Positions 45,099 to 57,404 of a stretch of 64,000 nt of DNA are shown piece by piece. Within the stretch, counting starts at the first letter, position 1. Each line of letters opens with the position of its first letter. This DNA comes from Mytilinidion resinicola (lineage: Eukaryota; Ascomycota; Dothideomycetes; Mytilinidiales; Mytilinidiaceae): NCBI RefSeq assembly GCF_010093595.1, contig NW_022985454.1, positions 124,001-188,000 on the forward strand. Direction: 5' to 3'. The notes under the pieces were generated by a model. That model made no database searches. It was not told where the DNA came from and saw only the letters and a list, made by a program, of their open reading frames with translations. Position numbers and translations under genes: made by a program.

Positions 45099-46008
45099 GG
45101 TTGGAAAGCCGCGGTCCGGGGAATTTGCGGGTTAGTGGGCGGACTAGACTGGGATGCGTACTGTATCGGAACGGAGCAATAATGTAATAAAGTGTCTGCA
45201 AGACGAGCGGTACCTGATGGGGATGGCTGACACGTCCACATCGGTCGGCTTCCGGTTCTCGGATACCCTTCCGCACGGTATAGAAGGCCGATGCGAGGCT
45301 GGTGTTTGTTGCATATTTCAGCATGAGGCTTGGACACGGCCCTTTCTACGGGTCTATCCGCCGCCACGTTGTCAAGAGAACCACTCGACCGCGATACATG
45401 ACGTCGGCGAGGAAGAGCACGAGAGCGTGTTCACTACGAGACTGGTGATTGTCCAATTCTTCTTCACGGCGAGTCCTCCGAGTCTAAAGCAGCGTAGCGG
45501 GAGCTCGCAGGGGCAGCGGTTCCTCGCGATGTTGGGCAGCAGTGAGCCAGCCCGTGAAGGCTGCGGGAATTGCGAGCCTCTGCCCGCTCGTCCTTACAAA
45601 TGGTACAAATGGTGCCATCAGAATCCGAGGACAGCTGTATTCGGGCGCTGTCAGACGCTCTTACTGCTTCCTCCCACGCTCCTGCCTGCGCAGTCGTTCT
45701 TGCTTTTTGGCTGGCGTCGCTGCTCCACCACTTAAAACCCCGCGATCTCCGCCTGCACGTCCTGCTCTCCCCAACGCCTCGCAGACGCAGCTAGTTTCGA
45801 AGCACACCGCACTCTCCAGGTGAGTACAAATGTCCAGACCTTCTCGTGCCCGTCTCCTGACCTGCTCCAGCTCGTAGCCGCTTTTCTGAGCTTTCTACGC
45901 CCGCAAACGCCTCCTCTGCACAGCTACCCCGCTCATACCCCAGATTCAACAATCCTCACGCATCAAGCTCCACCCGTCGTCTCCACACACCTGCATCCCT
46001 CAAGCACG
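45099..46008. other. Intergenic and mannitol dehydrogenase promoter
   Basis: No separate gene is supported. Overlapping frames at 45154-45794 look like chance. A GTGAGT at 45821 and C/T-rich sequence after it suggest that the dehydrogenase transcript may carry a 5'-UTR intron. Confidence 0.4.
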
Positions 46009-47196
46009 ATGGCCTACGAGAAGAAGGCAGTCCACTTTGGCGGTGGCAACATCGGCCGTGGCTTCGTGGCCGAGTTCCTGCACAAGTCGGGCTACGAGGT
46101 CGTCTTCGTCGACGTAATGGAGAGCATCATCGACGCTCTGCAGGCCAACAAGCACTACACCGTCACCGAGATTGGCGAGGATGGCGAGCATTCGTTTGAC
46201 ATCGACCACTACCGTGCCATCAACAGCAGGAAGGAGATGCCCAAGGTCATCGAGGAGATCGCGACTGCCGATGTCGTCACTTGTGCCGTGGGCCCCAATG
46301 TCCTCAAGTTTGTCGCTGAGCCCGTGGCCAAGGGCATTGCGGCCCGCAAGCTCGACTACCCGCTCGCCGTCATTGCCTGCGAGAACATGATCGGCGCCAC
46401 TACGACCTGGAAGGGCTTCATCGAACAGCATATCTCGGAACTCGGCGACAAGTCTATCCTCGACAAGCTCGACACCAAGGCCCGCTTCGCCAACTCCGCC
46501 ATCGACCGCATCGTTCCACACCAGGACCCCGACGCCGGTCTGAACGTCAAGATCGAGAAGTTCTACGAGTGGTGTGTTGAGAAGCACCCCTTCGACGGCG
46601 CCAAGATTCCTGCTATCGATGGCGTCCACTTCGTCGGCGACCTGGAGCCGTACATTGAGCGTAAGCTGTTCACCGTCAACACCTCTCATGCAACTGCCGC
46701 CTACTACGGCTACGCTCGCGGTAAGGCTACCATCCACGACGCCATGACTGACCCTGCTATCCACGACATCGTCCGTGACACTCTGAAGGAGACTGCCCAT
46801 CTCATCACCAACAAGCACGAGATCACCACCGAGGAGCAGGACGACTACGTCGAGAAGATCGTGGCCCGCATCTCAAATCCAGCTCTCGAGGACAAGGTCG
46901 AGCGTGTCGGCCGTGCCCCACTCCGCAAGATGTCCCGCAACGAGCGGTTCATCGCCCCGGCTGCCCACTTGGCTGAGATGGGATCCACATACAACCACCT
47001 CCTCGGCGCCTTCGAGCAGGCTTTGAAGTTTGTGAACGTCGAGGGCGACGATGAGAGCTTCGAGCTGGCTAAGATCCTGAAAGAGAAGAGCGCAAAGGAG
47101 GCGACTTTGAAGATCACCGGCCTCGAGGAGACCCACAAGCTCTTTGCTGATGTGGAGAAGGTGATTGCCAAGGTGCAGAAGAGCTCGTCTCTATAG
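46009..47196 (+). CDS. mpdA: Mannitol-1-phosphate 5-dehydrogenase
   Basis: A single-exon 395-aa enzyme of the polyol-specific long-chain dehydrogenase family. It interconverts fructose-6-phosphate and mannitol-1-phosphate with NAD(H) in the cytosol, the main entry to mannitol in filamentous ascomycetes. The N-terminal NAD loop is [11 protein letters not shown] (residues 9-19). The family motifs [21 protein letters not shown] and the catalytic-region [17 protein letters not shown] are all present, the last with the usual lysine. The ATG at 46009 sits right before [13 protein letters not shown], the typical start; the longer open frame upstream (from 45820) lacks family similarity and is taken as leader. 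Codon use is strongly biased to C-ending codons, as in highly expressed genes. Confidence 0.96.
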   Translation: MAYEKKAVHFGGGNIGRGFVAEFLHKSGYEVVFVDVMESIIDALQANKHYTVTEIGEDGEHSFDIDHYRAINSRKEMPKVIEEIATADVVTCAVGPNVLKFVAEPVAKGIAARKLDYPLAVIACENMIGATTTWKGFIEQHISELGDKSILDKLDTKARFANSAIDRIVPHQDPDAGLNVKIEKFYEWCVEKHPFDGAKIPAIDGVHFVGDLEPYIERKLFTVNTSHATAAYYGYARGKATIHDAMTDPAIHDIVRDTLKETAHLITNKHEITTEEQDDYVEKIVARISNPALEDKVERVGRAPLRKMSRNERFIAPAAHLAEMGSTYNHLLGAFEQALKFVNVEGDDESFELAKILKEKSAKEATLKITGLEETHKLFADVEKVIAKVQKSSSL

Positions 47197-47992
47197 GCGC
47201 AGGCACCTATTCGAGTCATCATGTGCCCAACTAGATGACTAGTGGGATGAGGAAAAAGGGCTTCGGGGTGGTGAACGATGAATCTGATTTGACGAAGTAT
47301 ACGTATCGCTGGAATTTTCTACATTTGGGCTGGCGTTGACCCTTTGAGGCTGCGCGATCGAAAAAACCTGCATGTTCTTTTTCTCCTTTCCGCTCTTCGA
47401 TATTCCTACCTGTGTAGCCCGAGTTATGCTGTGAGCTGTCGGCGCGCGAAACTGAAATGCAATACTATTCTATGTCCTCTTATTATCTAGCTATTAGATA
47501 GATGCGGGTAGTCAATAGATTTCTTCACATCATGACCTTGATCCAGGCAGCTTGAGTGTTCAACTACTTGATTGAAGCTGTGAGGACGATCACGATGCCC
47601 CAATTTTTCTCGCCCGTTCCTGGGGCCAAGGCTGCCACCAAAGCTAAAGCCCCGAGCTTTGACCTCTCGAGCTCCCTGCTGTCCCATCTCACTCCAGCCT
47701 TCTCGTTCCTGGGACAACTGAACCTCCCGTCCAACCACGATGCGGCCGTCATCAGCCTAAACTTACTCATCACTCACTCGTCGCATCCGTCTCTAGGTCC
47801 CGCGCGCTCAATTGGTCCAGCGCTGCTGTTCGTCAAGCTCCGACAACACCTCACTGCTCCCGTCCGAGCTCTTTTTGTCCAGCCCCACTTCTACCAATAC
47901 ACTTCGCGCACTGTCTCAAACACTTCCACCGTAATCGCACGAGTCGCTTCTCTCAGATTCCTTAAGGTGCAGGTTCAAGAGTGCTACTCGCA
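47197..47992. other. Intergenic
   Basis: No gene supported. A 211-codon plus frame starting at 47556 runs through the start of the BTB gene in another frame and has no domain. It is judged to be chance in C-rich leader sequence. Confidence 0.45.
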
Positions 47993-48934
47993 ATGGCCGA
48001 CATCGAAACCGACCCCCAGATCTCAGAGGGCACGCCGAATGTGGATGTGGATATGGGCGAGGGAGAGGGAGGCGCGGGACAGGAGGAGACGGGCCTGCCG
48101 GAAATCGAGCCGGAGAAGGAGAAGAGGGTTACGTTTTTGGAGTGAGTTGGGTGGTGGAGCGCGGAGCGCAATCAGGCTGACCATCGCATAGCTTCCTCAA
48201 ATCCCCAATTGTCGCAATCGACATCGGCACTGGCGAAGACCAAACGACTCTCCACGCGCATCAGGATATGCTCATCAAATCACCATACTTTGCTGAGATA
48301 TGCGCGAACTTCAGCGAGGGCGAGACGGTGGGTTTCGTTCCCTCCAATCTTATCCTCGTAGCATCCGAATAAACTTAATTCACAGGACCGCCGTATCTCC
48401 CTTCCCCACGACAACCTTACCGCTACCGGCTCCGTCCTCGAATACCTCTACAACGACGAATACTTCCCGCGCCGCCTTTCCCCAGGCCACAAGTCCTCTG
48501 AAGTCGAAACCGACCCCTCGATCCCCTTGCCCGACAACAACGGCGAATCCCTCCTCCGCCACGCGCGTGTCTACACACTCGCTGACAAGTTCCGCCTCCC
48601 CGCGCTCAAGTCCCTCGCGCACTCTAAGATCAGCAAGACGCAGAGCAACGCCAAGGGCGAGATCGCGTACGCGCGCTTCGTGTACAAGGAGACCAGCGCC
48701 GAGGACAAGACGATCAGGAAGCCAGTCGCGGCGTTCTGGGCGACGAGGAGCCATGTGCTGAGGCACCAGGCCGAGGACGAGTTCAGGGCGATGTGTCTCG
48801 AGTTCCCGCAGTTCGGGTTTGATGTGCTCAGCTTGGTGCTGGACAAACAGGAGAAGACGGGAGCGCCAAGGGGGGAGGCGAGTGTCAATGTGCCGGTGAG
48901 TGGGAGGAAGAGGGCGAGGGTTAGTCAAGGTTGA
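47993..48934 (+). CDS. BTB/POZ domain protein
   Basis: Exons 47993-48141, 48192-48327 and 48386-48934 give 277 aa. After an acidic glycine/glutamate N-terminus (about 45 residues), the BTB fold begins at FLKSPIVAIDIGTGEDQTTLHAHQ, with the typical MLIKSPYFAEICANFSEGET and LPHDNLTATGSVLEYLYNDEYFP. Next is a BACK-like helix, HARVYTLADKFRLPALKSLAHSKI. The C-terminus ends in GRKRARVSQG, a possible nuclear-localisation signal. BTB proteins of this fungal type often act as dimerisation or Cullin-3 adaptor modules; the partner here is unknown. All introns are short GT-AG introns and the frame is maintained across each. Confidence 0.9.
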
Positions 48935-49555
48935 GGAGATGGGGATGTCTAGGAGGATGATCTAGTTTGAGGGGTTTGAGGGAATCTCATGCTTCGATCT
49001 GAGGGATAGGTATTGCGGATGCAAGCAAACAGCGTAAGGGGCTATTTCCTTCTATATTCTGAGATCCAAAAGTGTGGCTGTATGCTGCTTTTTCCTACGT
49101 ATCTTCCGGTATCTGATTTGATTCGGTTTATGAGGTATCTGGGGTCGGGGCGTCGGTGTAGTGTGGGATATTGCTTGTACTATACCTAGCTTTTGATTAT
49201 ATCTGATCTGTGAAAAGGACTGGGATGGTCGTCTCGGCGCATTTCACATTTTCTCCCAGCTTCCACGAGCGTTGTCGACAACGGCGGCCCAATGTCCCAG
49301 GTGCCATGACAACATATAGCTTCCCAACTCATAACCATCCTCCAAACAAATCCCCGTCGCCCATGTCATAAGAAACAAACTCCTTCAATATCACGTTACC
49401 TCCGCATACCATCGGCCCCCGACGCGCCGCGCACCTTCCGCATCCACGCACCCCCACCAAACCCACCCCACTTCAAACCTTACTTCAGCCTCCAAGCTTC
49501 CCGAGTCTTTGTCGCCCGCAACATCTCACTTTTCCCCATACACGCATTGCAAACC
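48935..49555. other. Intergenic
   Basis: 3' flank of the BTB gene and promoter of the peptidase gene; no gene or repeat seen. Confidence 0.5.
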
Positions 49556-51374
49556 ATGGCCGTCCTCGAGGAAGTGCTGCGCGGCAAATACCCCGCGAAA
49601 GCCCATGCGCGGAAAGTTGTGCAGTGGATGCGCGAGCAGGGCAAGGAAGTGGACGGGACGCTGTATCTGGAGGGGCAGAAGACGCGCATGATTGAGGATA
49701 ATGATGAGCCGGTGCCGTTTAGGTGAGTTGCCCACACTATTTCACTGCCAATTGTTGCATGGATCAATGGGTTTGGAGATTGAGGGATGGGGGAGCTGTT
49801 GCGAGGTTATAATGCCTATTATCTCGGTCCTGTCAATCGATGGCCTGGATGGCGGGGCGCTTCTCTTTTTCAACAAGAGATGGATATGAGGCTGATGAGG
49901 TGGTTAGGCAGCGACGATACTTCTTTTATCTTACGGGATGTAACCTGCCGGATTGCTATTTCACGTACGATGTCAAGACGGAGAAGTCGACGCTGTTTAT
50001 TCCGCCGGTTGATCCGGATGAGGTGATTTGGTCTGGACTGCCGATGAGCCCGGAGGAGGCGTTGAAGAGGTCAGTGATAGGTCTTTTTTTGTCTCTACTC
50101 GGTGGTGTTAGTCTGCTATGTTTGAGTCTTGTCTTTGCGATCATCGTCTTTTTGTATATCTCGCAAGCACTTGCAACCCCGTTGTCATTTCTTTTCACCC
50201 TAGATGATGGGTGCAATGCTACAGTTATGGTACACGATGCCATCCTCCTTCATTAAATTCTCTCAAATCTCTCTTTCTTGGGGATTCCTACTGTAATTGG
50301 TTCTCTGACAATACACAAAGCTATGAGGTTGATGCAGTCCTTCCCTCATCCGAGTTGAATGCCCATCTGGCTTCACCTTCCACATCAAAATCCACCATCT
50401 ACGCCATCTCCAACCAAGTCTCCGAAGACGTGACCTTCCTCTCCTACGACACAAAAGACTTCGAGCTTCTGAAACCCGCCATCGAATACGCCCGCGTGAC
50501 AAAGACACCCTACGAAATCGCCCTCATCCGCCACGCCAACTCCATCTCAACAACCGCTCACATCGCCGTCATGCGCGCCGTCGCCCACGTCTCCAACGAG
50601 CAGGAACTCGAAGCTATCTTTCTCAAGAACTGCGTGGAGCGCGGTGCCAAAGAGCAAGCCTACCACAGCATCGTTGCCTCCGGTACTTCCGCCGCTACCC
50701 TCCACTACGTCAAGAACGACCAGCCCCTCGACAACACGCTCAACCTCCTTCTCGACGCCGGCTGCGAATGGGACTGCTACGCTTCCGACATCACGCGGAC
50801 ATTCCCGCGCACTGGCACCTTCTCTCCCGAATCGCTCGCTATCTACAACATCGTCCTGAGCATGCAGAAGCAGTGCACGGAAGCGCTGAAAGCTGGCGTG
50901 CTATGGGACGACATCCACCTCCTCGCGCACAAGATCCTCATCGGCGGGCTCCTGGAACTCGGCATCCTCCGCGGTTCCGCTAACGACATCCTCAAGGCGC
51001 GCACCAGCGTCGCCTTCCTCCCGCACGGGCTTGGACACTACCTCGGGATGGACACGCACGATACAGGCGGTAACCCGAACTACGCGGACAAAGACCCTCT
51101 ATTCCGCTACTTGCGCGTCCGCGGGACCCTGCCGGCTGGGAGTGTGATCACGGTGGAGCCGGGATGCTATTTCTGCCGCTTCATCATCGAGCCGTATCTG
51201 AAAGATGAGAAGCATAGCAAGTATATCGATGGGAGTGTGCTAAAGCGGTATTGGAGTGTGGGCGGTGTGCGGATTGAGGATAATATCTTGATCACGGAGA
51301 GCGGGTATGAGAACCTCACACCGACGCCGAAGGAGGTGGAGGAGATGGGGAAGATTATCAAGGGGGAGGATTGA
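49556..51374 (+). CDS. Xaa-Pro aminopeptidase/prolidase, M24 family (PepP type)
   Basis: Exons 49556-49722, 49908-50069 and 50321-51374 give 460 aa, the normal size. It splits dipeptides or N-terminal residues before proline using two metal ions, probably Mn, in the cytosol. The N-terminal domain has [16 protein letters not shown]. The M24 domain shows all five metal ligands: Asp in [11 protein letters not shown], Asp in ASDITRTFP, His in [15 protein letters not shown], Glu in ITVEPGCYF, and Glu in VRIEDNIL. Introns 1 (185 nt) and 2 (251 nt) are long for this genome but end in proper AG and keep the frame (KR then SYEVDAVL). It does not touch any pathway gene nearby and looks like housekeeping. 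Confidence 0.93.
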
Positions 51375-52656
51375 GAGACGGAGGGATGGGAAGGGCTGGT
51401 TGATTTGAGGTATGAGATGTTGAGGTTCTGAGCGGGAGGGTGTATAGTAGGCCGCGGAGGTGCTGGTACCTTCGAGTTCTCGGCGTCGAGCTGATAGTAT
51501 GAGAATGAGCCTATGGAATTGGCCATCCTTCAGAGAGACTTTTGCCTACACGTAAAGTGCTCCAGGCCACTTCACACGATGCCAATTCAGTCCTCAAACC
51601 ACAAGATACTAAGGCGATTCACGCGCTTCGAACCGAGACTCTCTCCCATGACCCCCAAAATCAGGTTAATGTTTTCGTCTGCTTCTACACACCCTAACAA
51701 CCGTCTAAACCACCTCTCCCCTCTCACTTCGTACCCATACCCCGGGAACATGAAGCCAGTTCACACCCCCACACCCCGTCATCTCTCCCACCAAGCCTAA
51801 GTCAGCTCAGCTCAGTTCTCACATACGTGCGTCTGGATTGTAGGTGCCGGGTTGTAGTCCCTCCATTATATACACTATGTCACTCGAATGCGGCCGTCCG
51901 CCTCACCTTTAGATGGCTAGGGATTTGTCCGACGCTGGACGGGTCCAGGGATGCATTCACAGGCACAAAGAGGGAGCTCAAAACAGCATTACATGGAACA
52001 CCATGACACAAAGCGTTCTGGAAGAACCGGATCTATCAAATTTCGTTGTTCATGAAGGGAAGACAGATGGAAGCACAACTTCTTCTATACGCGCTGGTAC
52101 AGCTTTGTAGTCCGGAATATTGGTTGGAAGAAACAACATAGGCAGAAGAGCTCCGGAAACGGGCAAGTATGATTCAGTGAGGGCGGCCATTTGTCATTTT
52201 TAGCTTCTATGGGATTATTCTAGAGTATCTTTCGAAAAAATGCGCACTGATTTGCAACTGCCTAAGGGGGCCCCACGGGCTTTCATAAATTCACACGCAA
52301 TGTGAATTCCGATGCAGCGGAGTTTGAGTTGCCTGGGACAATCAAAGAGTGGTACACAAGCAGTGGGAACGATCAACTATATTTCAGGGGCATATCTGTT
52401 GGCCTTCGGTATTGTGAACGCCACCCGCGAAAGTAATTACTCGCTTTAGGCAAGTTTTTATTGATAAAGTGAATTAATCACGTGCCTCTCTAAAGATCTG
52501 CTAAGGCGCTTATGCAGGGATCTCCGCCACGCTGATTCGCAAACTGTCGGGATCGTCTTTTGAGACATCCGACGTCAACTTCGCCTTTCGCCGTGAGGCA
52601 ACTCTGTCTCCCCAGAACCATCTTCCCGTCCTTAATCCACGAAGACCTCGTTCTTG
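51375..52656. other. Intergenic
   Basis: About 1.3 kb with no supported coding region. A CAGCTCAGCTCAG word lies near 51794. The end is the promoter of the Zn2Cys6 gene. Confidence 0.5.
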
Positions 52657-54198
52657 ATGGATACGTTGAACTCGTCGACCTCACCGTCAGGCTCCTCGGA
52701 TGCTTCGCCGCAGAACCACGGGCCTTCTCAAAGCGCGATTACTGCTGGCAATAATCGCAACAACTTACCGCGAAAGAGCCACACTAAGAGTAGAAGAGGT
52801 AAGTCTTCTCAGCTGGCGCTAAAATTTATATGAGAGGGCCTTTTTTGATAGCATATAGGTTGCCGGCGATGTAAGCAACGCAAGATCAAGGTAAGACTAC
52901 ATTCGTTTCTGGTTCGCTCACATATGCTGAGCCTATTGCAGTGCGATGAAGTTCATCCCGAGTGCGGGAACTGCGTCAAGCACAGCGTTCCTTGTGACTT
53001 CAAAACTTCGGGAGCAGTCACTGTACCTGTACCAGCATCAAAAAGAGCCATCTCCAGGCTCACAGTTTCCAAGAGCGATGCTGCGCCATCATCGTCATCT
53101 ACTTCACCAATTCAACCTTCTTTGCATTTACTAGATCCAACAACATGTGCTACAAGGTCTCAGATACCAGACTGGTCACACCTGGATAGAATGCTAGAGC
53201 TACGTATCTTCCATCATTACACATCAACCGCCTACGGCCGGCATTACAGGATTCCCATTGCTCAGGAACTCTGGACGGTCCTAATTCCAACCCTAGCATT
53301 CGAACAACCATGTCTCATGGACAGCGTCCTTGCATGCTCTGCACTCCATATGCGCATACAGACTCCTCAAGATAGCGCATTGACACAGGCATCACACAGG
53401 TACATGGCCCGTTCGATACGTACATACCTCGAAGCGCTCCGAGGCGGCATTACAAAGCAGAACTTCGATACTTTGTACTTGACAGCCATGTTTATCGCTT
53501 TTCATACCTTTCTGAACCGCCGCTTTGAACCGCAAAATGCTACCACAGACAACATGGCCGTCGAATGGTTTCAACCATTCCAAGGCGCCAAGGTCATCGT
53601 AGAAGCCGCTCTAGCCCATGTCTCATCTAGTGCCGTCACACAGATATTCCCCGGCATGCGAGTTCCGCTGTTTCGCTGCGACCACTTGAGCAGCGAGTGC
53701 AACTTCGGATTTCTGCTGAACGGCCTTGCTAGAGATGAACCAGACTACAAGATATATAGATACGCGACCTCGCATATGTGCAGGGCTCTGCACTGCCGCC
53801 AGCCGCGGTTCTTCATTCGCTTTTTAAGCGATGCACCTAGTCGGATCTCGGAACTACTTCGATTGGGAGATCCACGCAGCATGGTCATTGCGTTCTCTTT
53901 CTTCTCACTGATGAAATCGGTCCCCATCCGACTCTGGTGGCTAGACGGCGCGGCCGATGGAGAGATTGCCAGAATCAGAATGGCCTTGCCCGAGGCATGG
54001 CTGCCGATGCTTGAACAGGCTCATGAGGTTGTCTGGGGGTGCACTGAGATGTGCGATAACCGTGGATTGCATGCGCATGGACCGGACAATCAGTCCGTGC
54101 CAATGGTATCTATGTGGCAGCAAGATTGGACCCATAGCGCCCCGAAGACTTTGATGACAAACATCACGGAACAAGAGCTGCTGTGGGCTCGGACATGA
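52657..54198 (+). CDS. Zn2Cys6 transcription factor
   Basis: Exons 52657-52798, 52859-52890 (only 32 nt) and 52942-54198 give 476 aa. The zinc cluster is spread over all three exons: Cys49, Cys52, Cys59, Cys66, Cys69 and Cys76 give the spacing C-x2-C-x6-C-x6-C-x2-C-x6-C, with CRRCKQRKIKC bridging introns 1 and 2. A basic serine-rich lead precedes it. The rest starts with LELRIFHHYTSTAYG near residue 140 and matches the general layout of fungal_trans_2/UPC2-like factors, which often respond to sterols or other lipids. That ligand link is only family knowledge. It is next to an RTA1-like membrane protein gene, itself often lipid- or drug-responsive, and convergent with it, so a functional link is possible but not shown. 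Confidence 0.92.
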
Positions 54199-54619
54199 TG
54201 CAATATGGAGGGAAAAGATGAGAGATTAAGATATATGTTGGAGTTAGGTCGAGAGAAAGGAATCTGTCCGACACCTTCTAGCCACTTGGAAGAAACGCTA
54301 TTTGAAATTGCCAGGGCTTCTCAATCTTAGTTGGACATCCAGGGATATTTTCTTCTCTGCTCGACGCAGCCGCCCACCATTCGCCCTCATACCACATCGT
54401 CTACTAGGGCGAGCCCGGCAGGATGGCTGCGCTATTGCAGCAATATGAACCCCACTGTATTGCATGATTGTACACCTTCAGCCTTGTGAAGTTAATTCCA
54501 TGGAGCCAGCAGTGGTCGACTCCCCCTTCGATACAGCACTAGCCTCTTGGAACAGGAAGCCAGGATGGAAAATATTCAGTACCAGTACAGCGATGACACA
54601 CATGCTGTCGACACTCTTG
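54199..54619. other. Intergenic between convergent genes
   Basis: 3' flanks of the Zn2Cys6 gene and the RTA1-like gene; no further gene seen. Confidence 0.5.
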
Positions 54620-55603
54620 TCAGCAATCGTCTCGAGAGGTTTCTACATAATGAATCACGTACACGGCATCCAAGACGATGAATAGCGCCTGATCCTGCAT
54701 CAACGAGTTGCGCCATCCGCCAGCCATTTCAGCAACCCTGTAGATGCACCGAATCAAGATGGTCGTGTAGCTCACGGCGATGGCAATGATCAACCCTTTG
54801 AAGTACTTTGAACGTCGCAGCTGCGCACTTGCGCTGTTTAATTGGTGGCGGAATTTGTAGACCCGGAAGGCGTATTCGGATGCCAGAAGCCCGAAGAGGG
54901 AGAGGGTGAAGACTTGAAGCGACAATCCGAAGATCATGATGCTGTTGCCCGTTTGGGGGTGCGAGCCTGCGGCAGCGATGCCAGCGCCCAGGGCTTGGAT
55001 CAAGATGGAAAAGATGTCGCAGCCTGTAACGACTCAGAATGCTGTTTTGGCGCGGAGGTGGCTCTCTTCTACGTACCGATGAATATCCATGTGTACCACC
55101 TTGGCTGGATGCGAGAGAAGCTGGCGCCGAAGACGATCACCCTGGCGGTTGTTAGCTTGGTGCCCTACCAGCGGCCACCTTCATCGAGACAACACCGCTA
55201 CCCCAACCGTGCCCACGTAGGAGAAGAGAAGTCCGACGATGTAGTAGCAGCCCACTCACGTATGCTTAAGCGTCAAATATATCCCCGCCGACAAGAACGC
55301 CGGCGCCACCGTCAAGCAGATAATCTGGATCTTGAACGCCGTCCCGTTGAAGACATCGTTATGCATCATGATCCTGCCCCCGTATCCAACTGCTTCTCCA
55401 AAGACGCCGATCGCCATTGAGATCAAGAACGACCACGACTTCCACTTGACGCCTTGGAAAATGTGGAGGAAGAAGGAGATGGCGAAGAGGGCGCAGAAGA
55501 TTCCGTTCGCGGCTATGGAGGGGTTGTACCCGTAGACGGAGGCAGAGATGGGACAAGTGTCCGACGTACAGTCCTTGAACTTGATGCCATTTTTGGTCGT
55601 CAT
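54620..55603 (-). CDS. RTA1-like lipid-translocating exporter family protein
   Basis: Exons 55603-55260, 55141-55077 and 55023-54620 give 270 aa. Seven membrane helices are visible. Family landmarks are YNPSIAANGIFCALFAISF in helix 1, GYGGRIMMHNDVFNGTAFKIQIICLTVAPAFLSAGIYL, then the short middle exon VIVFGASFSRIQPRWYTWIFI, then GCDIFSILIQALGAGIA and a C-terminal IRCIYRVAEMAGG. The middle exon is only 65 nt and is recognised by frame and family order. Yeast relatives (RTA1, RSB1) give tolerance to 7-aminocholesterol or export sphingoid bases at the plasma membrane. The substrate here is unknown. Its last residues (VIHYVETSRDDC) are short compared with some relatives. Confidence 0.92.
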
Positions 55604-56289
55604 GACGGTGGTGCTTGGGGGTATCGGTCGATGGGAGAATCAGGTCAGGATGGTATCGAGAGGGCCTCCAAGTGTAACGAAGAGAAGAACGCCGATAGTC
55701 AAGGTTCTCGCTATATGGACACAAAAGAGACGAGGCGGTCGAATTGTCAAAGTGATCACAATCACGAGCCCGGGGACTGCGGGCGCTCCCAGATATATCA
55801 GTCTCTAACAACTATCGCATCCTGGCTGCGCCCCTACGGCTTCATGGCCCGTACGCAGCCTGAATTGCCATCCGACCCCTGCCAAACCAAAAAAGCCAGC
55901 ATCGATATCTCTTGGCTGTGACGCTGGAAGGCCTGAGCGGGCCGTTCTACACTTGCGATTGGTCGTAACCCGAGGGTGTCGCCCCGTTTAAGGGCTATTG
56001 GGCACATTCCGGATATGCAGCTAAGGCGCGGGAGCGAGCAGTCGTCAGCCCATTGAAGGGAGAGCGTGAAGCGAGACAATGTGACCAATCGGAGTGCAGA
56101 AAGCCCGAATACGAATTTTCGGATTTACATGGGCATGACTCGAACGGAAGACGAGCAACTTCGGACGAAGGATCAAGAGTTTGTATTTCAAAGACAGCCC
56201 GGGAGGCTATGTATTGTCGTCCGTTGGGAGTGGGCTAGAGTTCTCAGGACTTACTTTGTCAAAATCCGTACACTGTGTTAAAGATCTAA
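55604..56289. other. Intergenic
   Basis: Promoter side of the RTA1-like gene; reading frames here are shadows or chance. No gene supported. Confidence 0.45.
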
Positions 56290-56707
56290 TTACCTAGGGA
56301 AAAGGCTCGCCAGGGAATGGCGGTCGTCTTCGAAGACGGCTTGCTCACTGTTTACACGCTGGAGCGCCTTGACTTCTTCTTCTTCTTCTTCTTCGAGACG
56401 CAATCGAATATGGAGCTCGTTCGAGTCTCTGTGCAGAGTCGCAGGCTCTGCTCTTGTCTCTGATCGGTAACTTATGATGTATGGTCAGTATGGCTAAGGG
56501 AGGCAACGTTGAAGTGAGAATTTGCTTACAGTTTTCGCCGGCCGCACTTGGAAGCTATAGATCTGTATTCGACAGGTTACGTTACCGGAGATGCAATCGC
56601 GGCACGACTCCTCTCCATTGCACTGGGCGTAGTTCAACTTTGGTACAGCCAGGAGGATAGAACAACGACACCTCGACTTTCCGCCGACAGCATACCTCAC
56701 TACACAC
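56290..56707 (-). pseudogene. Relic of a Zn2Cys6 transcription factor N-terminus
   Basis: On the minus strand, CCRRKVE (ending at 56672) joins over a 49-nt GT-AG intron (56623-56671) to CNGEESCRDCISGNVTC, the second half of a Zn2Cys6 cluster (C-x5-C-x2-C-x6-C). After another splice (donor at 56529) a charged helical stretch with LHIRLRLEEEEEEVKALQ resembles the coiled-coil linker, and the frame stops at 56290. Upstream an in-frame TGA at 56708 removes any start, and the first two cysteines are spaced x3 instead of x2. A run of TTC repeats lies in the linker (about 56375-56395). It looks like a truncated, inactive copy. No activation domain remains. Confidence 0.5.
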
Positions 56708-57404
56708 TCAGTCAGATCTGCTGGATATAGTTCAACGAACTTAAGATTGGGTATATACCATGCTTTTGGCGTAGGCCGCTCTTGTCCTCGAACATCTCTT
56801 ATTCCCAGGTTCATTTCTATCACCTGTTCCCAGGGCCAACGGCGCTTGCATTGTATACATCTGTACAGTAAAAGCTCGTTATACCGCTCACCTAATGCTC
56901 CGGGATATGAATGTTAAAGCGCCGTGAACATTACATTGAATGTCACTGCGCGCCATATATTAGAACTGGGATCGGAAGGCTGAACGGTATAGCGTATATT
57001 GACGGTATACAGCATGAACTTTATAACGAGCCTTTTCTGTAGGGGCAATGCGTAAATCACCGGCGGTTCCTGCGGGGCTTTTATGCGGGCACGGCGGGGT
57101 AACGCCTCGGTACTTTTCTCTCAAAAATCTTAACCTCTCATGTCTGTACGCTGCAAACTGTTGGAATGTAAAACCCTGAACAATATCGTATGAGACAAGC
57201 TATTTGAGAAAAACCCAACACAAACCCGGTTTTTTGTGCTTGGCTCATATTCAGCTAAGCTCAGCTCGCCGTAAGGCCGGACGCGAGACACTTCATCCAA
57301 GCCCTGCCACGTCGTATTGATACAAAGCAAAGCACTCGCGACTTGGTGCACACACTAACTACATGTTCTACTCTCCTCCTTTCTACAACCTCTAAGCAGC
57401 AGAA
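56708..57404. other. Intergenic
   Basis: No gene supported; the end is the promoter of the NYN-domain gene. Confidence 0.5.

Noticed and set aside
46000..46818. 272-codon minus-strand frame
   Set aside because: It is the antisense shadow of the mannitol-1-phosphate dehydrogenase gene, caused by strong codon bias.
47556..48191. 211-codon plus-strand frame
   Set aside because: It has no domain, runs through the first exon of the BTB gene in another frame and turns into low-complexity arginine/tryptophan sequence.
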